NCBI RefSeq assembly: GCF_028283685.1
Contig: NZ_JAPWKF010000003.1
Coordinates: 29,679-93,678 of the forward strand
Direction of reading: 5' to 3'
DNA length: 64,000 bases
Source: Edaphobacter sp.
GTDB lineage: Bacteria > Acidobacteriota > Terriglobia > Terriglobales > Acidobacteriaceae
Position numbers and translations under genes: made by a program. This document shows positions 1 to 8,433 of the stretch, one piece after another; position 1 is the stretch's first letter; each line of letters opens with the position of its first letter. A model generated the notes under the pieces. That model was not told where the DNA came from. It saw only the letters and a program-made list of their open reading frames with translations, and made no database searches.

Positions 1-58
1 TTAATTCATTAAGCGCGGGTAGATTTCCGCACCGGTTTTCCGCACCGCCTGTGGAAAC

Positions 59-67
59 CGTGGATAA
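59..67 (-). promoter_or_regulatory. DnaA-box-like site
   Basis: On the minus strand this reads TTATCCACG, one mismatch from the TTATNCACA consensus. A weaker CCACAGG match lies just before it. Confidence 0.4.
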
Positions 68-182
68 TTTCGGACGCTTTTCCGGGTTTCCCTCCCACTT
101 TCCCCTTAATGCTTTCGGGGGGGCCACGTTTTCTAAAACGGGACACGAACCTTAAGTGCTTTAAATAAAAGACATTGGCACG

Positions 183-191
183 TTATCCACT
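183..191 (+). promoter_or_regulatory. DnaA-box-like site
   Basis: Reads TTATCCACT, one mismatch from TTATNCACA, about 340 bases before the dnaN start. It may let DnaA modulate dnaN transcription. Confidence 0.4.
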
Positions 192-533
192 TTTCAGCAG
201 ACAACGGTTACGGAGACGATCTCTATATCCCCTTTTAAAGTCTTTTCTTCTTAATCTTCCCTCGCGCTGCGCTTCCGTTTTCCTCGCCGCTTCGCTCAGC
301 CGCGCCCCGCACCCCATCCCGGCCCTTCACACATCGTCAAACGCCTTCCTTATAAGAGGAGCGGATCTCCTCAGTTTCCGCATTGGGCCTCCGTTTTGCA
401 CATCGCAGCGCACCCTTCCCGCGCCCTAGAATCAGCAAGGCAATCAAACACACTCCTGCCCACCCGATCCGCGCTCTGCCCGGCCTGTTTCGGTGTTACA
501 TTTTGGGCAGGTACTGCTTTTCAACAGCCTGCG

Positions 534-1727
534 ATGGGGGATCACGTGACGACAGCAACCCAGGACTCCGAGATGAACGCCAACACTGCCGCTACCGGCA
601 ACCTCGAGATCACCGTCTCCCGCGCCGAGCTCCTCCGCGAGCTCACGGCAGCCCAGTCCGTCGTCGAGCGCAAGACCACCATCCCCATCCTCTCCAACTT
701 CCTCTTCGAAGCCACCGAGGAAGGTACCCTCACCATCACCGCCACCGACCTCGACCAGTCGCTCAAGACCTCCTGCGCCGCCAAGGTCAAGAAGCCCGGT
801 GCCTGCACCATCCCCGCGCGCAAGCTTTACGACTACATCAAGCTCCTGCCCGAAGGCGACATCTCCATCAAGCTGATGGACAACCACTGGGTCCAGATCC
901 GCGCCGGCCGTTCCAACACCAAGATGGTCGGCATGGCCCGCGCCAACTACCCCCAGGTGCCCGAGTTTCCCGCCGCCGGCTTCGTCAAGCTGCCCACCGC
1001 CAGCCTCAAGAACATGGTCTCGAAGACCATCTTTTCCATCTCCAGCGAAGAGTCGCGCTACACCCTCAACGGCGCCCTGCTGGTCCTCAAGGCCGAGTCC
1101 ATGGCCATGGTCGCCACCGACGGACACCGCCTCGCCCACATCGAAAAGCTCGGCGAGAACCTAGAAGGTATCCAGGGCGAAAAGAAGACCCTCATCCCCC
1201 GCAAGGCGCTCGGCGAGCTGCAGGGCCTGCTCAACAACACCGAGTCCACCGACATCGACTTTGCCGACGACGACCAGACCCTCTTCTTCAAGGTCGGCGG
1301 CCGCGTCCTCACCAGCCGCAAGCTCACCGGCCAGTTCCCCAACTACGAGGCCGTTCTTCCGCGCGACAACAACAAGTTCGTCATCGTCCGCAGCGAAGAC
1401 CTCATGAGCGCCATCCAGCGCGTCGCCCAGTTCGCCGACGAGCGCTCCGGAGCCATCAAGATCCGCCTCGAGCAGAACGAGCTCAAGCTCAGCTCCTCCT
1501 CCACCGACGCCGGTGAGTCCGAGGACTCCATCGAGACCCCCTACAACTACGACCCCCTCGTCGTCGGCTTCAACAGCCAGTACCTCATCGACTTCCTCAA
1601 GGCCATCGGCAACACCGGCGAGGTCCGCCTCGAGTTCAAGGACGCCCAGTCCGCCGGCCAGATGCGCCCCGAAGACGGCAACGAAGAGGTCCGCTACCGC
1701 TACATCCTCATGCCCATGCGCATCTGA
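534..1727 (+). CDS. dnaN: DNA polymerase III sliding clamp, beta subunit
   Basis: The beta clamp is a ring-shaped dimer that tethers DNA polymerase III to the template. The 397-residue reading starts with a short polar leader, followed by the family's typical first-domain sequence (SRAELLRELTAAQSVVERKT) and three clamp domains. It ends with the characteristic MPMR-type C-terminus. Start choice is open: ATG 534 is used here, but ATG 573 (384 residues, closer to the usual 366-380) or GTG 546 are possible because no clear ribosome site marks any of them. dnaN is not next to dnaA here; it lies 48 kb away on the other side of the putative origin and stands alone, with a strong terminator right behind it. 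Confidence 0.97.
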   Translation: MGDHVTTATQDSEMNANTAATGNLEITVSRAELLRELTAAQSVVERKTTIPILSNFLFEATEEGTLTITATDLDQSLKTSCAAKVKKPGACTIPARKLYDYIKLLPEGDISIKLMDNHWVQIRAGRSNTKMVGMARANYPQVPEFPAAGFVKLPTASLKNMVSKTIFSISSEESRYTLNGALLVLKAESMAMVATDGHRLAHIEKLGENLEGIQGEKKTLIPRKALGELQGLLNNTESTDIDFADDDQTLFFKVGGRVLTSRKLTGQFPNYEAVLPRDNNKFVIVRSEDLMSAIQRVAQFADERSGAIKIRLEQNELKLSSSSTDAGESEDSIETPYNYDPLVVGFNSQYLIDFLKAIGNTGEVRLEFKDAQSAGQMRPEDGNEEVRYRYILMPMRI

Positions 1728-1761
1728 TTCCTCCGTGGAGGACGGTAAACAACATTTCAAG

Positions 1762-1784
1762 GCGCGCCAAACGGCGCGCTTTTT
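1762..1784 (+). terminator. Intrinsic terminator of dnaN
   Basis: A GCGCGCC / GGCGCGC stem with AAAC loop is followed by five T, 34 bases after the dnaN stop. Confidence 0.85.
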
Positions 1785-1810
1785 CCTTCGATAAATCGGC
1801 ACTTCCTGTT

Positions 1811-1905
1811 GTCATTTCGCCGCGCAGCGAAGAAATCTGCTTTCTTCCACCCAACCCAAAATCCTGTCATCCCGACCGAAGCGAAGCGTTGGGGTTGAAA
1901 GAAAC
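1811..1905 (+). repeat. Dispersed repeats (GTCAT family), two copies
   Basis: Two adjacent copies of the GTCATyyCG...AATCTGCTTTC / GTCATCCCGACCGAAGCG family, both in plus orientation, fill the dnaN-downstream gap. The same family recurs in many intergenic gaps of the window. Confidence 0.7.
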
Positions 1906-1989
1906 GGTTTTTCGAACTTCGGACTCCTCCCTGACCCTCAATCCCGGAAAATCTCCCCGGAAGAAGATTAAAATCAATAAGTAACCCTC

Positions 1990-2457
1990 ATGATCACGAC
2001 CCCGGAAATCGTCTCCTCCCCCGAACAAACAGTCGCGTACATCCACCTCCTCATCCCCGGCCAGGAGATCGCCACCGCCCTCCCCGCCGCGCTCAACGAG
2101 CTCCGCGACACCCTCCACGACCAGCAGATCGCCATCACCGGCCCCTGGTACTCCTGGCATCTCCGCTGCCCCCGCGAGACCTTCGACGTCCGCATCACCA
2201 TGCCCATCGCGCGCGCCGTCCAGCCCACCGGACGTGTCGAAGCAGGCACCCGCGAAGCCGCCACAGTCCTCCGCACCACCTATACCGGCAACTACACCAG
2301 CCTCCCCGGCGCCTGGGGCGAGTTCCACGACTGGATCGACAAAAACTCCTCCCACCAGAAGCTCCGTGCCGACCTCTGGGAGGTCTACCTCGTCTGCCCC
2401 GACACCAGCCCCAGCCCCACCGACTGGCTCACCGAGATGAACCGCCCCATAGCCTGA
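1990..2457 (+). CDS. GyrI-like effector-binding domain protein
   Basis: A 155-residue cytoplasmic protein with no signal peptide or membrane segment. Its two-repeat alpha/beta pattern fits the GyrI-like / AraC-type small-molecule-binding fold: strands around ITGPWYSWHL and FDVRITMPI, and a closing YLVCPDTSPSPTDWLTE segment. Such stand-alone domains bind small ligands or hydrophobic drugs; no DNA-binding part is present. It is a single gene between dnaN and a secreted peptidase. Family assignment is by pattern only, and the ligand is unknown. Confidence 0.6.
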   Translation: MITTPEIVSSPEQTVAYIHLLIPGQEIATALPAALNELRDTLHDQQIAITGPWYSWHLRCPRETFDVRITMPIARAVQPTGRVEAGTREAATVLRTTYTGNYTSLPGAWGEFHDWIDKNSSHQKLRADLWEVYLVCPDTSPSPTDWLTEMNRPIA

Positions 2458-2625
2458 CCGGGCACCCCGGCACAAATTCCCGTAACGGTCCGTATCCCCC
2501 AAAAAGGTAACTAACCCAGCAGGGTACTGTCGGTTACAATTCATTCAATGTAAATGGCGATCGTTGAATCCCATTCGCGTCCCCGCATCACCCGTTCGTG
2601 AATCCACCCCAGGAGACCGTCAATT

Positions 2626-3369
2626 TTGGCCTTGACGCCTTCATCTCTTCGTTCCTTTGTCTGCACCCGCAGACTCGCCGTCCTGTGCGCCGTCCTCCTC
2701 ATGGGAGTGCTCCCCTCCTCGGCTGCCACGCGCAAGTCTTCCGCCCGCAGACACCCCGGACTGCACCGCCTGACGCATGCCTTCGTCAACGTGGCGCTCC
2801 CCGGCGCAGGGCTCCTCCCGGACGAGGAAGATGATCTCCCCACCGACGGCCAGCAGTATGAGCTCAAGCTCGTCCGCGCCTACACCGGCGAGGTCATCGA
2901 CGTGGTCTACCGCATCGGCGACACCTACATCCCCGACGCCCTCGACAAGCTCAACCAGTTCCTGCGCGACAGCCACAACGAGGAGGTCACCTCCTTCGAT
3001 CCGCGCACCTTCGACGTCCTGCACACCATGCTCGCCAAGGTCGGCAAGGCCGGCAGCAGCGTCAACATCCTCTCCGCCTACCGCACCCAGGAGACGAACG
3101 ACACGCTGCGCGAGAGCGGCAGCACCAACGCCGCCCTGCACTCCCAGCACATTGAGGCCAAGGCGCTCGACATCCGCGTCCCCGGCGTCTCCGCGCCCAC
3201 CCTGCGCGACGCCGCTCTCTCCCTCGACGCCGGCGGAGTCGGCTACTACCCCCGCAGCCAGTTCATCCACGTCGACGTAGGCCCCGTCCGCCAGTGGACC
3301 TACTCCCCCCACGCCCACCGCGTCTCCCGCCACACCCATCGCCGCTCCAGCCACTCCAAAAGCAGCTAG
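2626..3369 (+). CDS. Secreted DUF882 / peptidase M15-like protein
   Basis: Likely a periplasmic murein peptidase of the DUF882 (MepK, M15-related) family. The start is a TTG at 2626, ten bases after the AGGAG ribosome site at 2611; the next ATG (2701) would remove the signal peptide (CTRRLAVLCAVLLMGVLPSS). Of 247 residues, the second half carries the family hallmarks: SAYRTQETN, SQHIEAKALDIRV (zinc ligands H and D) and a GVGYYP...FIHVDVGPVRQW block. The C-terminal tail is rich in His, Ser and Arg. The expected role is trimming peptidoglycan cross-links in the cell wall. Confidence 0.85.
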   Translation: MALTPSSLRSFVCTRRLAVLCAVLLMGVLPSSAATRKSSARRHPGLHRLTHAFVNVALPGAGLLPDEEDDLPTDGQQYELKLVRAYTGEVIDVVYRIGDTYIPDALDKLNQFLRDSHNEEVTSFDPRTFDVLHTMLAKVGKAGSSVNILSAYRTQETNDTLRESGSTNAALHSQHIEAKALDIRVPGVSAPTLRDAALSLDAGGVGYYPRSQFIHVDVGPVRQWTYSPHAHRVSRHTHRRSSHSKSS

Positions 3370-3463
3370 GTAAGCCAGAAGCAACCAGGTAAGCGAGAGC
3401 AGCCAGGCAAGGCACGCCCAAAACTAACCCACCCTCACCATTCAGCCGATAAATCCCGCAGCA

Positions 3464-3811
3464 ATGCCTGCGACCCCACGAGAACGCCGCCGCTCCCCGC
3501 GCCACCGCGCCCAGGGCCCGGTCGAATTCCGCATCGAGAACTGGCACCTCCGCCGCGGCCGCATCCTGAACCTCTGCCTCCAGGGCTGCCTCATCGAACC
3601 GCAGCACGCCACCGACTGCATCCCCGGCGACACGCTCGATCTGCGCTTCGAGATCCATCGCCTGGCCTTCCGCGCGCGAGCCATCGTGCGCAGCCATCAC
3701 CCCGGCGGCCGCCTCGGCGTCGAGATCACGGAACTCAGCCCACGCAGCCACGTCCGCCTGCAGCAGCTCATCGCTGAACTCGCCGAAGCGAAGCAGAACA
3801 ATCCTGGTTAG
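3464..3811 (+). CDS. PilZ domain protein
   Basis: A 115-residue single-domain protein. The N-terminus has an arginine-rich RERRRSPRHRAQG segment, matching the RxxxR cyclic-di-GMP contact of PilZ domains. It is followed by a beta-barrel with NLCLQGCLIE where PilZ proteins carry (D/N)xSxxG; here Ser is Cys. It would act as a cyclic-di-GMP receptor. A GGDEF and an EAL enzyme occur elsewhere in the window, but nothing links them to it directly. Confidence 0.8.
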   Translation: MPATPRERRRSPRHRAQGPVEFRIENWHLRRGRILNLCLQGCLIEPQHATDCIPGDTLDLRFEIHRLAFRARAIVRSHHPGGRLGVEITELSPRSHVRLQQLIAELAEAKQNNPG

Positions 3812-3901
3812 GAACCGTCAGCCTCCCACTGGAAGGCCTCATTTAAAGGCACATGGAACACATGGGCTATACGAAACGCAGCCTCCAGCGAAGGCGAGTC
3901 C

Positions 3902-3938
3902 TGTCACTCCACAGCGTAGAGGTGGAATCTGCTTTCTT
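3902..3938 (+). repeat. Dispersed repeat (GTCAT family)
   Basis: A degenerate plus-oriented copy running from GTCACTCC to AATCTGCTTTCTT, just upstream of rnpA. Confidence 0.5.
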
Positions 3939-3995
3939 CGACCAAGCCCCCCTGCGGTATCCCACCCGCACCGGCAAAGCGTTTAAACTCAAAGC

Positions 3996-4358
3996 ATGAC
4001 CCCGCTCATCTTCCGCCTGCGCAAACACGCCGACTACCAGCGCGTCTACCAGGCCAGCCGTAAGCAGTTCTCCAAACAGATGAGCTTCTTCGTCGCCGCA
4101 CGTCCGGCCGACTGCACCTTCACCGAGCCCAGCCCCCGCATCGGCCTCACCGTCGGCAAGGTTATGGGCAAGGCCCACGACCGCAACCGCATCAAGCGCC
4201 GCATGCGCGAGGCCGTGCGCAAAAACCTCCCCGAACTCACCGCCCCGGTCGACGTCATCCTGCACCCCCGCCGCTCTGTCATCGATCTCGACTTCGCCGC
4301 CCTCACCCGCGAGGTCGCCCAGGTCTTCCGCACCATCCAGAAGACCGCCACCAGGTAA
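3996..4358 (+). CDS. rnpA: Ribonuclease P protein component
   Basis: RnpA is the small basic protein of RNase P, which matures tRNA 5' ends. The length (120 residues) is typical. The RNR signature is clear at residues 63-72 (RNRIKRRMRE), preceded by RIGLTVGK, and an F-rich N-terminal half is present. In most bacteria rnpA follows rpmH; here rpmH is 48 kb away and yidD lies 1 kb downstream with an inverted dedA gene between them. Confidence 0.96.
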   Translation: MTPLIFRLRKHADYQRVYQASRKQFSKQMSFFVAARPADCTFTEPSPRIGLTVGKVMGKAHDRNRIKRRMREAVRKNLPELTAPVDVILHPRRSVIDLDFAALTREVAQVFRTIQKTATR

Positions 4359-4498
4359 CTCCATCCGACTTACTACCCCTTGTCATTTCAACGCGCGCCT
4401 GCGCAGACAACAGTCAGTCTCAAGGCAGCGGAATCACTTTATGTCGGCTTGTGAAAGCGATGAGCTTGGATGAGAGTGTTGGACAGGAGCCGTCGTGC

Positions 4499-5176
4499 CT
4501 AAACCAAGTCGGCATCCGACGACGTGTCTTCTTCGCCGTCAGCGTTGGTTTTGCGGCGGCGACCGAAGAGTCTGCGAGTGATAGACACGGCAAGCACGAC
4601 GAGCAGCAGGCCGGCGCAGGTGAGGAAGAGGGCGGCGTGTTCATCGAACTCCCGATGAACAGTGTGGATGATGGTTGCGCCGTAGACGACGGCGATGATG
4701 GAGACGAGCAGGAAGCGGAGGAATTTTCCGCAGAAGATACCGGCAGCGTAGGGAAGGGGCTTCACCTCGAAGACACCGGCTGCGAACTCGAAGACCTTCA
4801 GCGGAAAGGGTGTGGGCAACATCGCGGCAATGGCGATGACGAAGAACTCCTGCCGGGCGAAGCGGTCGCGGAGTTGCTCGTATCGCTTGCGGTTGATGCG
4901 TTTGAGGAGGAAGATCTCTCCTCCGGCCCGTGCGATGTAGTAAGGGATAAGGCTGCCGAGAGCAGAGCCGAATGCGGCCACGAGCGCGTAAAGGACAAGC
5001 CGGGGGCGGTTTCCGTTCACGTAACCGATGAGGACGAGGTCGAAGGCGGGCGGGATGGGAAAGATACCGGAATCGATGAAGGAGAGGCCGCCCAGACCCC
5101 AGATACCGAAGGGTTTGAGCACCGCCATGATCCAAATCGCGGCTTTGCGGAACCAGATGACAGGATGAAGTTTCAC
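4499..5176 (-). CDS. DedA family / VTT-domain membrane protein
   Basis: A 225-residue integral membrane protein of the DedA (SNARE-associated, VTT) family, implicated in lipid flipping and envelope homeostasis. It has the typical GLSFIDSGIFPIPP segment near residue 30, a YYIARAGGE loop, several hydrophobic spans and a basic-acidic cytoplasmic tail. It lies between rnpA and yidD on the opposite strand. The + strand here is G-rich whereas its surroundings are C-rich, so this segment was probably inverted or inserted fairly recently. Confidence 0.88.
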   Translation of the reverse strand: MKLHPVIWFRKAAIWIMAVLKPFGIWGLGGLSFIDSGIFPIPPAFDLVLIGYVNGNRPRLVLYALVAAFGSALGSLIPYYIARAGGEIFLLKRINRKRYEQLRDRFARQEFFVIAIAAMLPTPFPLKVFEFAAGVFEVKPLPYAAGIFCGKFLRFLLVSIIAVVYGATIIHTVHREFDEHAALFLTCAGLLLVVLAVSITRRLFGRRRKTNADGEEDTSSDADLV

Positions 5177-5389
5177 GGTATCGCTTTTAGTCTACCGGGG
5201 CTGGCCGGAAGGCTTTCGAGGAGGGTGTCGTTGGAGGTGTAGTGAGGACGGAAGCTCAATCCTCAGGCTTCCATTCCACCGTTTGTCGCCAGGAACGAAA
5301 ATCCCGGCCGAAAAAGTAGGTCGCTGGCATCGAATTCGCCCATTTCAGGCTGCAGAAATACACTCGATAGAAGTCATCCACTCAGCGCC

Positions 5390-5629
5390 ATGCCCGAAGA
5401 ACCCTCCCCAGCCGCGCTCGCCATCTTCCGCTTCTACAAGAACGTCCTCTCCCCCGTGCTGCACACCCTCAGCCCCTCGCAGTGCCTCTATCTCCCCACC
5501 TGCTCTGAGTATGCCTACATCGCGCTCACCCGCTTCGGCCCCGTCCGCGGCACCTGGCTCGCCCTGCGCCGCCTCGCCCGCTGCCACCCCTTCGCCAAGG
5601 GCGGCCTCGACCCCGTCCCCGACCGCTGA
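5390..5629 (+). CDS. yidD: Membrane protein insertion efficiency factor YidD
   Basis: A 79-residue protein with all YidD hallmarks: FYKNVLSP, a YLPTCSEYA cysteine motif, and the [14 protein letters not shown] ending. YidD is a small inner-membrane-associated protein that assists YidC in membrane insertion. It normally sits between rnpA and yidC; here yidC is 41 kb away. The stop codon lies inside the first unit of a tandem repeat. Confidence 0.95.
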   Translation: MPEEPSPAALAIFRFYKNVLSPVLHTLSPSQCLYLPTCSEYAYIALTRFGPVRGTWLALRRLARCHPFAKGGLDPVPDR

Positions 5630-5681
5630 CGCTTCAGATAATCGCTGAGGCTTCCAGATAATCGTTGAGGCTTTCAGATAG
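5624..5681 (+). repeat. Three 19-20 bp tandem repeats over the yidD stop
   Basis: Three consecutive units of the form CGCTGAGGCTTCCAGATAAT (with small variations) begin at the yidD stop codon and continue downstream. Confidence 0.75.
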
Positions 5682-5771
5682 ATGACGCTTCCTGACCGCT
5701 GAGGCACACACAACCCAGCCGCTGATCACGCAACGTATTGAAGCCGCTCCCCGGAGAGGCCATAATGTCCC

Positions 5772-6842
5772 ATGGCGTCCCCGCTCCACATCGTCTCGTC
5801 GCCCGATCCGGCAAAGCCTCCCGTCACCCTGCCCCGCGACTGCAGCTTCTCCGAGTCCGACTGGCGCGCCCTCGCACCCCACTGGTTTCCCGTCGCCTTC
5901 TCCCACGAGATCACCCGCCAGCCCTACGCCGCGCGCCTCCTCGACGAGCGCGTCGTCCTCTACCGCCTCACCGACAACACCATCGCCGCCGCCAAAGACA
6001 TCTGCTACCACCGCGGCGCGCCCCTCAGCATGGGACACGTCGAAGGCGACGAGATCATCTGCAAATACCACGGCCTCCGCTACGACCCCACCGGCCGCTG
6101 CACCTGCATCCCCGCCCATCCCAACGGAGCCATCTCCCCGCGCCTTCGCCTCCACATGCTCCGCGCCCGCGAGGCCTTCGGTCTCGTCTGGGTCCAGCTC
6201 GTCGAAGACGACACCACCACCCTGCCCGTCATGGACGAGTGGAATGATCCCGACTACCTCCAGGTCCTCCCCAACAGCGTCCCCATGGAAGCAGCCGCCG
6301 GTCGCCAGATAGAAGGCTTCCTCGACGTCAGTCACTTCGCCTTCGTCCACCTCGAAACCTTCGGCGAGTCGCAGAACCCCGAAGTCCCCGACTATCCCGT
6401 CACCCCCACGCCCCACGGCTTCGTCGCCGACTACATCTCCACCGTCAGCAACTACTCCGTCGACTTCAAGCACCTCAATCCGCCCGGCTTCCTCTGGCGC
6501 CGCCGCTTCGAGGCCTTCCTGCCGTTCACCGCCAAGCTCACCGTCTTCTTCCCCCAGGGCGGAGAGCTGCACATCCTCAACGCCGCCTCGCCCGTCTCCG
6601 CCCGCAAGACCCGCCTCTTCGTCCCCATCTGCCGCAACTTCGACAAGGACGGCCCGCTGCAGGACACCCTCGACTTCAACCACACCGTCTTCGCCGAAGA
6701 CCAGGCCATCGTCGAGCAGCAGTACCCCGAAGATCTCCCCCTCGACCTCCACGCCGAGGCCCACTTTCCCGCCGACCGCAGCTCCATCGCCTACCGCCGC
6801 GGCCTCGCCGCCCTCGGCCTCGGACGCACCTTCACCGCCTGA
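5772..6842 (+). CDS. Rieske non-heme iron oxygenase, alpha-subunit type
   Basis: A 356-residue aromatic-ring hydroxylase or O-demethylase-like oxygenase (VanA/PobA-like architecture). The N-terminal Rieske domain has C78-x-H80 and C97-x2-H100 ligands for the [2Fe-2S] cluster. The catalytic domain has D185-x2-H188-x4-H193, matching the mononuclear iron site. No reductase or ferredoxin gene is adjacent, so electrons must come from elsewhere. The substrate cannot be told from the sequence. Confidence 0.9.
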   Translation: MASPLHIVSSPDPAKPPVTLPRDCSFSESDWRALAPHWFPVAFSHEITRQPYAARLLDERVVLYRLTDNTIAAAKDICYHRGAPLSMGHVEGDEIICKYHGLRYDPTGRCTCIPAHPNGAISPRLRLHMLRAREAFGLVWVQLVEDDTTTLPVMDEWNDPDYLQVLPNSVPMEAAAGRQIEGFLDVSHFAFVHLETFGESQNPEVPDYPVTPTPHGFVADYISTVSNYSVDFKHLNPPGFLWRRRFEAFLPFTAKLTVFFPQGGELHILNAASPVSARKTRLFVPICRNFDKDGPLQDTLDFNHTVFAEDQAIVEQQYPEDLPLDLHAEAHFPADRSSIAYRRGLAALGLGRTFTA

Positions 6843-6872
6843 CCCCACCCAACACAAGCCCACCACCCACTG

Positions 6873-7015
6873 TCGTCATCTCGACCGAAGCCGGGTGCCC
6901 CATTCATGGCGCGAAGCGACATGAGTGGGCCAGCCACATCCTCTTCAAGAATCCTCTTCAAGAAAAGCAGTCATCTCGACCGAAGCGCAGCGGAGAGACC
7001 TGCCGTTCAACCCCG
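6873..7015 (+). repeat. Composite dispersed repeat: GTCAT element plus hairpin
   Basis: A GTCATCTCGACCGAAG head (6876) runs into a GGGTGCCCC hairpin whose arms are CCCATTCATG (6899-6908) and CATGAGTGGG (6920-6929). A second plus-oriented GTCAT...GAGAGACCTG copy follows at about 6970-7010. These fill the gap to the next gene. Confidence 0.75.
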
Positions 7016-7137
7016 TGGAGACCCCTGCTGTTCGGCCAACCCAGCCCCACCCTCCACTCCGGGTTCACCCGCTTATCTCAAACATCAAAACAATCGATAC
7101 CCCAACCCTCCCTCCGCAGGCTCATAATGGACGCACC

Positions 7138-8061
7138 ATGACACGGCATCTCTGCTCGACCCTGCTCCTCCTCGGCGCATCTCTCGCGCCTGCCGCTCTG
7201 CACGCCGCCGACCCACTCACCCAGATCACCCTTCCCGGCGACCACCTCTACACCGAGAGCATCACCTCGCTCAAAGACGGAACCCTCTTCATCGGCTCCC
7301 TCGGCAAAGGCACCGTCAGCCGCATCCCCCACAACTCCACCGACGTCACCGTCTTCATCCCCGCCGGCACCAACGGCCTCAACTCCGTCTTCGGTGTCTA
7401 CGCCGACGAGAAGAGCAACACCCTCTGGGTCTGCTCCGACAAGAGCGACAAGTCCCCCGACGTCGCCGCCAAGTCCTTCGACCTCAAGACCGGCGCCGCC
7501 AAGGGCAGCTACCCCCTCAGCCCAGCCTCCTTCTGCAACGACTTCGCCGTCGGCCCCAAAGGCATCGTCTACATCGCTGACACCTCGCTCGCCACCGTCA
7601 TGATGCTCCGCCCCGGCGCCACCACCCTCGAAGTCGCCATCAAGGACCCGCTCCTCGAAGGCATCGACGGCCTCGGCTTCGGCGACAAGCACACCCTCTA
7701 CGTCAACAGCGTTCGCAAGAACAAGCTCCTCCGCGTCGACCTCGGCCCCGACGGCAAAGGAACCAGGGTCACCGACCTCAAGCTCTCCCGCGCCATCTCC
7801 AGGCCCGACGGCATGCGCGCCCTCGGCAAGAACCGCTTCCTCCTCGCCGAAGGCGACGGCCACATGGACATCGTCACCATCGGCGCCGACAAGTCCAGCG
7901 CCGAGATCACCACCCTCAAGGACGGCATGGAACTGACCCCCGCCGTCACCGCCACCAAAGGCATGGCCTGGGTCGCCGAAGGCAAACTGGCCTACCGCAA
8001 CACCCCCGACAAAGACCCCGGCGCCTTCCACCTCTACGCCGTCCCCCTGCCAAAGAAATAG
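7138..8061 (+). CDS. Secreted SMP-30/gluconolactonase-like beta-propeller protein
   Basis: A 307-residue protein starting at ATG 7138 with a clean signal peptide ending at HAADP. The remainder is made of repeated beta-propeller blades (SLKDGTLFIGSLGKGTVSRI, GPKGIVYIADTS, LGFGDKHTLYVNSVRKNKLLRVD) like those of SMP-30/gluconolactonase/strictosidine-synthase-type proteins. It may be a periplasmic lactonase or a binding protein; catalytic metal ligands were not verified. It is followed by a strong terminator. Confidence 0.75.
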   Translation: MTRHLCSTLLLLGASLAPAALHAADPLTQITLPGDHLYTESITSLKDGTLFIGSLGKGTVSRIPHNSTDVTVFIPAGTNGLNSVFGVYADEKSNTLWVCSDKSDKSPDVAAKSFDLKTGAAKGSYPLSPASFCNDFAVGPKGIVYIADTSLATVMMLRPGATTLEVAIKDPLLEGIDGLGFGDKHTLYVNSVRKNKLLRVDLGPDGKGTRVTDLKLSRAISRPDGMRALGKNRFLLAEGDGHMDIVTIGADKSSAEITTLKDGMELTPAVTATKGMAWVAEGKLAYRNTPDKDPGAFHLYAVPLPKK

Positions 8062-8099
8062 CAAAGCAGCGCAAACAGAAAACTCGCGCAAACAAAAAA

Positions 8100-8130
8100 G
8101 GGGGAGCGGCGCAAACCGCTCCCCCCTTTT
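8100..8130. terminator. Intrinsic terminator, effective on both strands
   Basis: GGGGGAGCGG (8100-8109), loop CGCAAA, CCGCTCCCCC (8116-8125), flanked by an A tract before and a T tract after, so it can stop transcripts from either side. Confidence 0.9.
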
Positions 8131-8245
8131 TGCTCCCATAAAAGTTACAAATAATCCCGCTCCCCCAACACCCTGATTTCCAACCCCAAACCACCCCACA
8201 AAGCAGAACCACTAAATACCCCACCAAGCACAACCACTAAATACT

Positions 8246-8349
8246 GTCATCTCGACCGAAGCGGCGTAGCCGCGCAGTGGAGAGACCTGCTTCTCAACCA
8301 CCAAACTCCACCCAGCCGGGGCCCCATATCTGGTCACGCCAGATGTGGG
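8246..8349 (+). repeat. GTCAT-family repeat followed by covarying hairpin
   Basis: A full GTCATCTCGACCGAAG...CAGTGGAGAGACC copy (8246-8300) is followed by a hairpin with arms CCCATATCTGG (8323-8333) and CCAGATGTGGG (8339-8349). The stem has the same outer shape as the hairpin at 6899 but different, still paired, inner bases. Apart from the terminator and this repeat, nothing else is seen in 8062-8433. Confidence 0.8.
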
Positions 8350-8433
8350 TTTGCAGGATGCCCATGCACCCACAAAAGCAGCGTGTGGCAACTAATCCCC
8401 ACCCACCAAAAATCCCCCACCAAAGTTACAAAC

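Larger units (their letters stand above)
1..533. other. Non-coding region upstream of dnaN
   Basis: No convincing gene is seen here. The first 70 bases hold two TTTCCGCACCG-like blocks and two sites resembling DnaA boxes in reverse orientation, and a third box lies at 183-191. A short open frame at 175-429 has no ribosome site and no recognisable product. The stretch is likely the dnaN leader and promoter region, possibly under DnaA control. It could be a remnant of an older origin, but the strand-composition switch lies 38 kb away. Confidence 0.5.

Noticed and set aside
175..429. 84-residue open frame before dnaN
   Set aside because: No ribosome site, atypical composition, and it overlaps the other open frames of the dnaN leader; nothing recognisable.
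1..533. Origin of replication upstream of dnaN
   Set aside because: Two one-mismatch DnaA boxes exist, but there is no strand-composition switch here and no parS; the 38-39.4 kb region fits better.
8246..8300. CRISPR or insertion-sequence remnants
   Set aside because: The repeats are scattered single copies without spacers, terminal inverted repeats or transposase genes.
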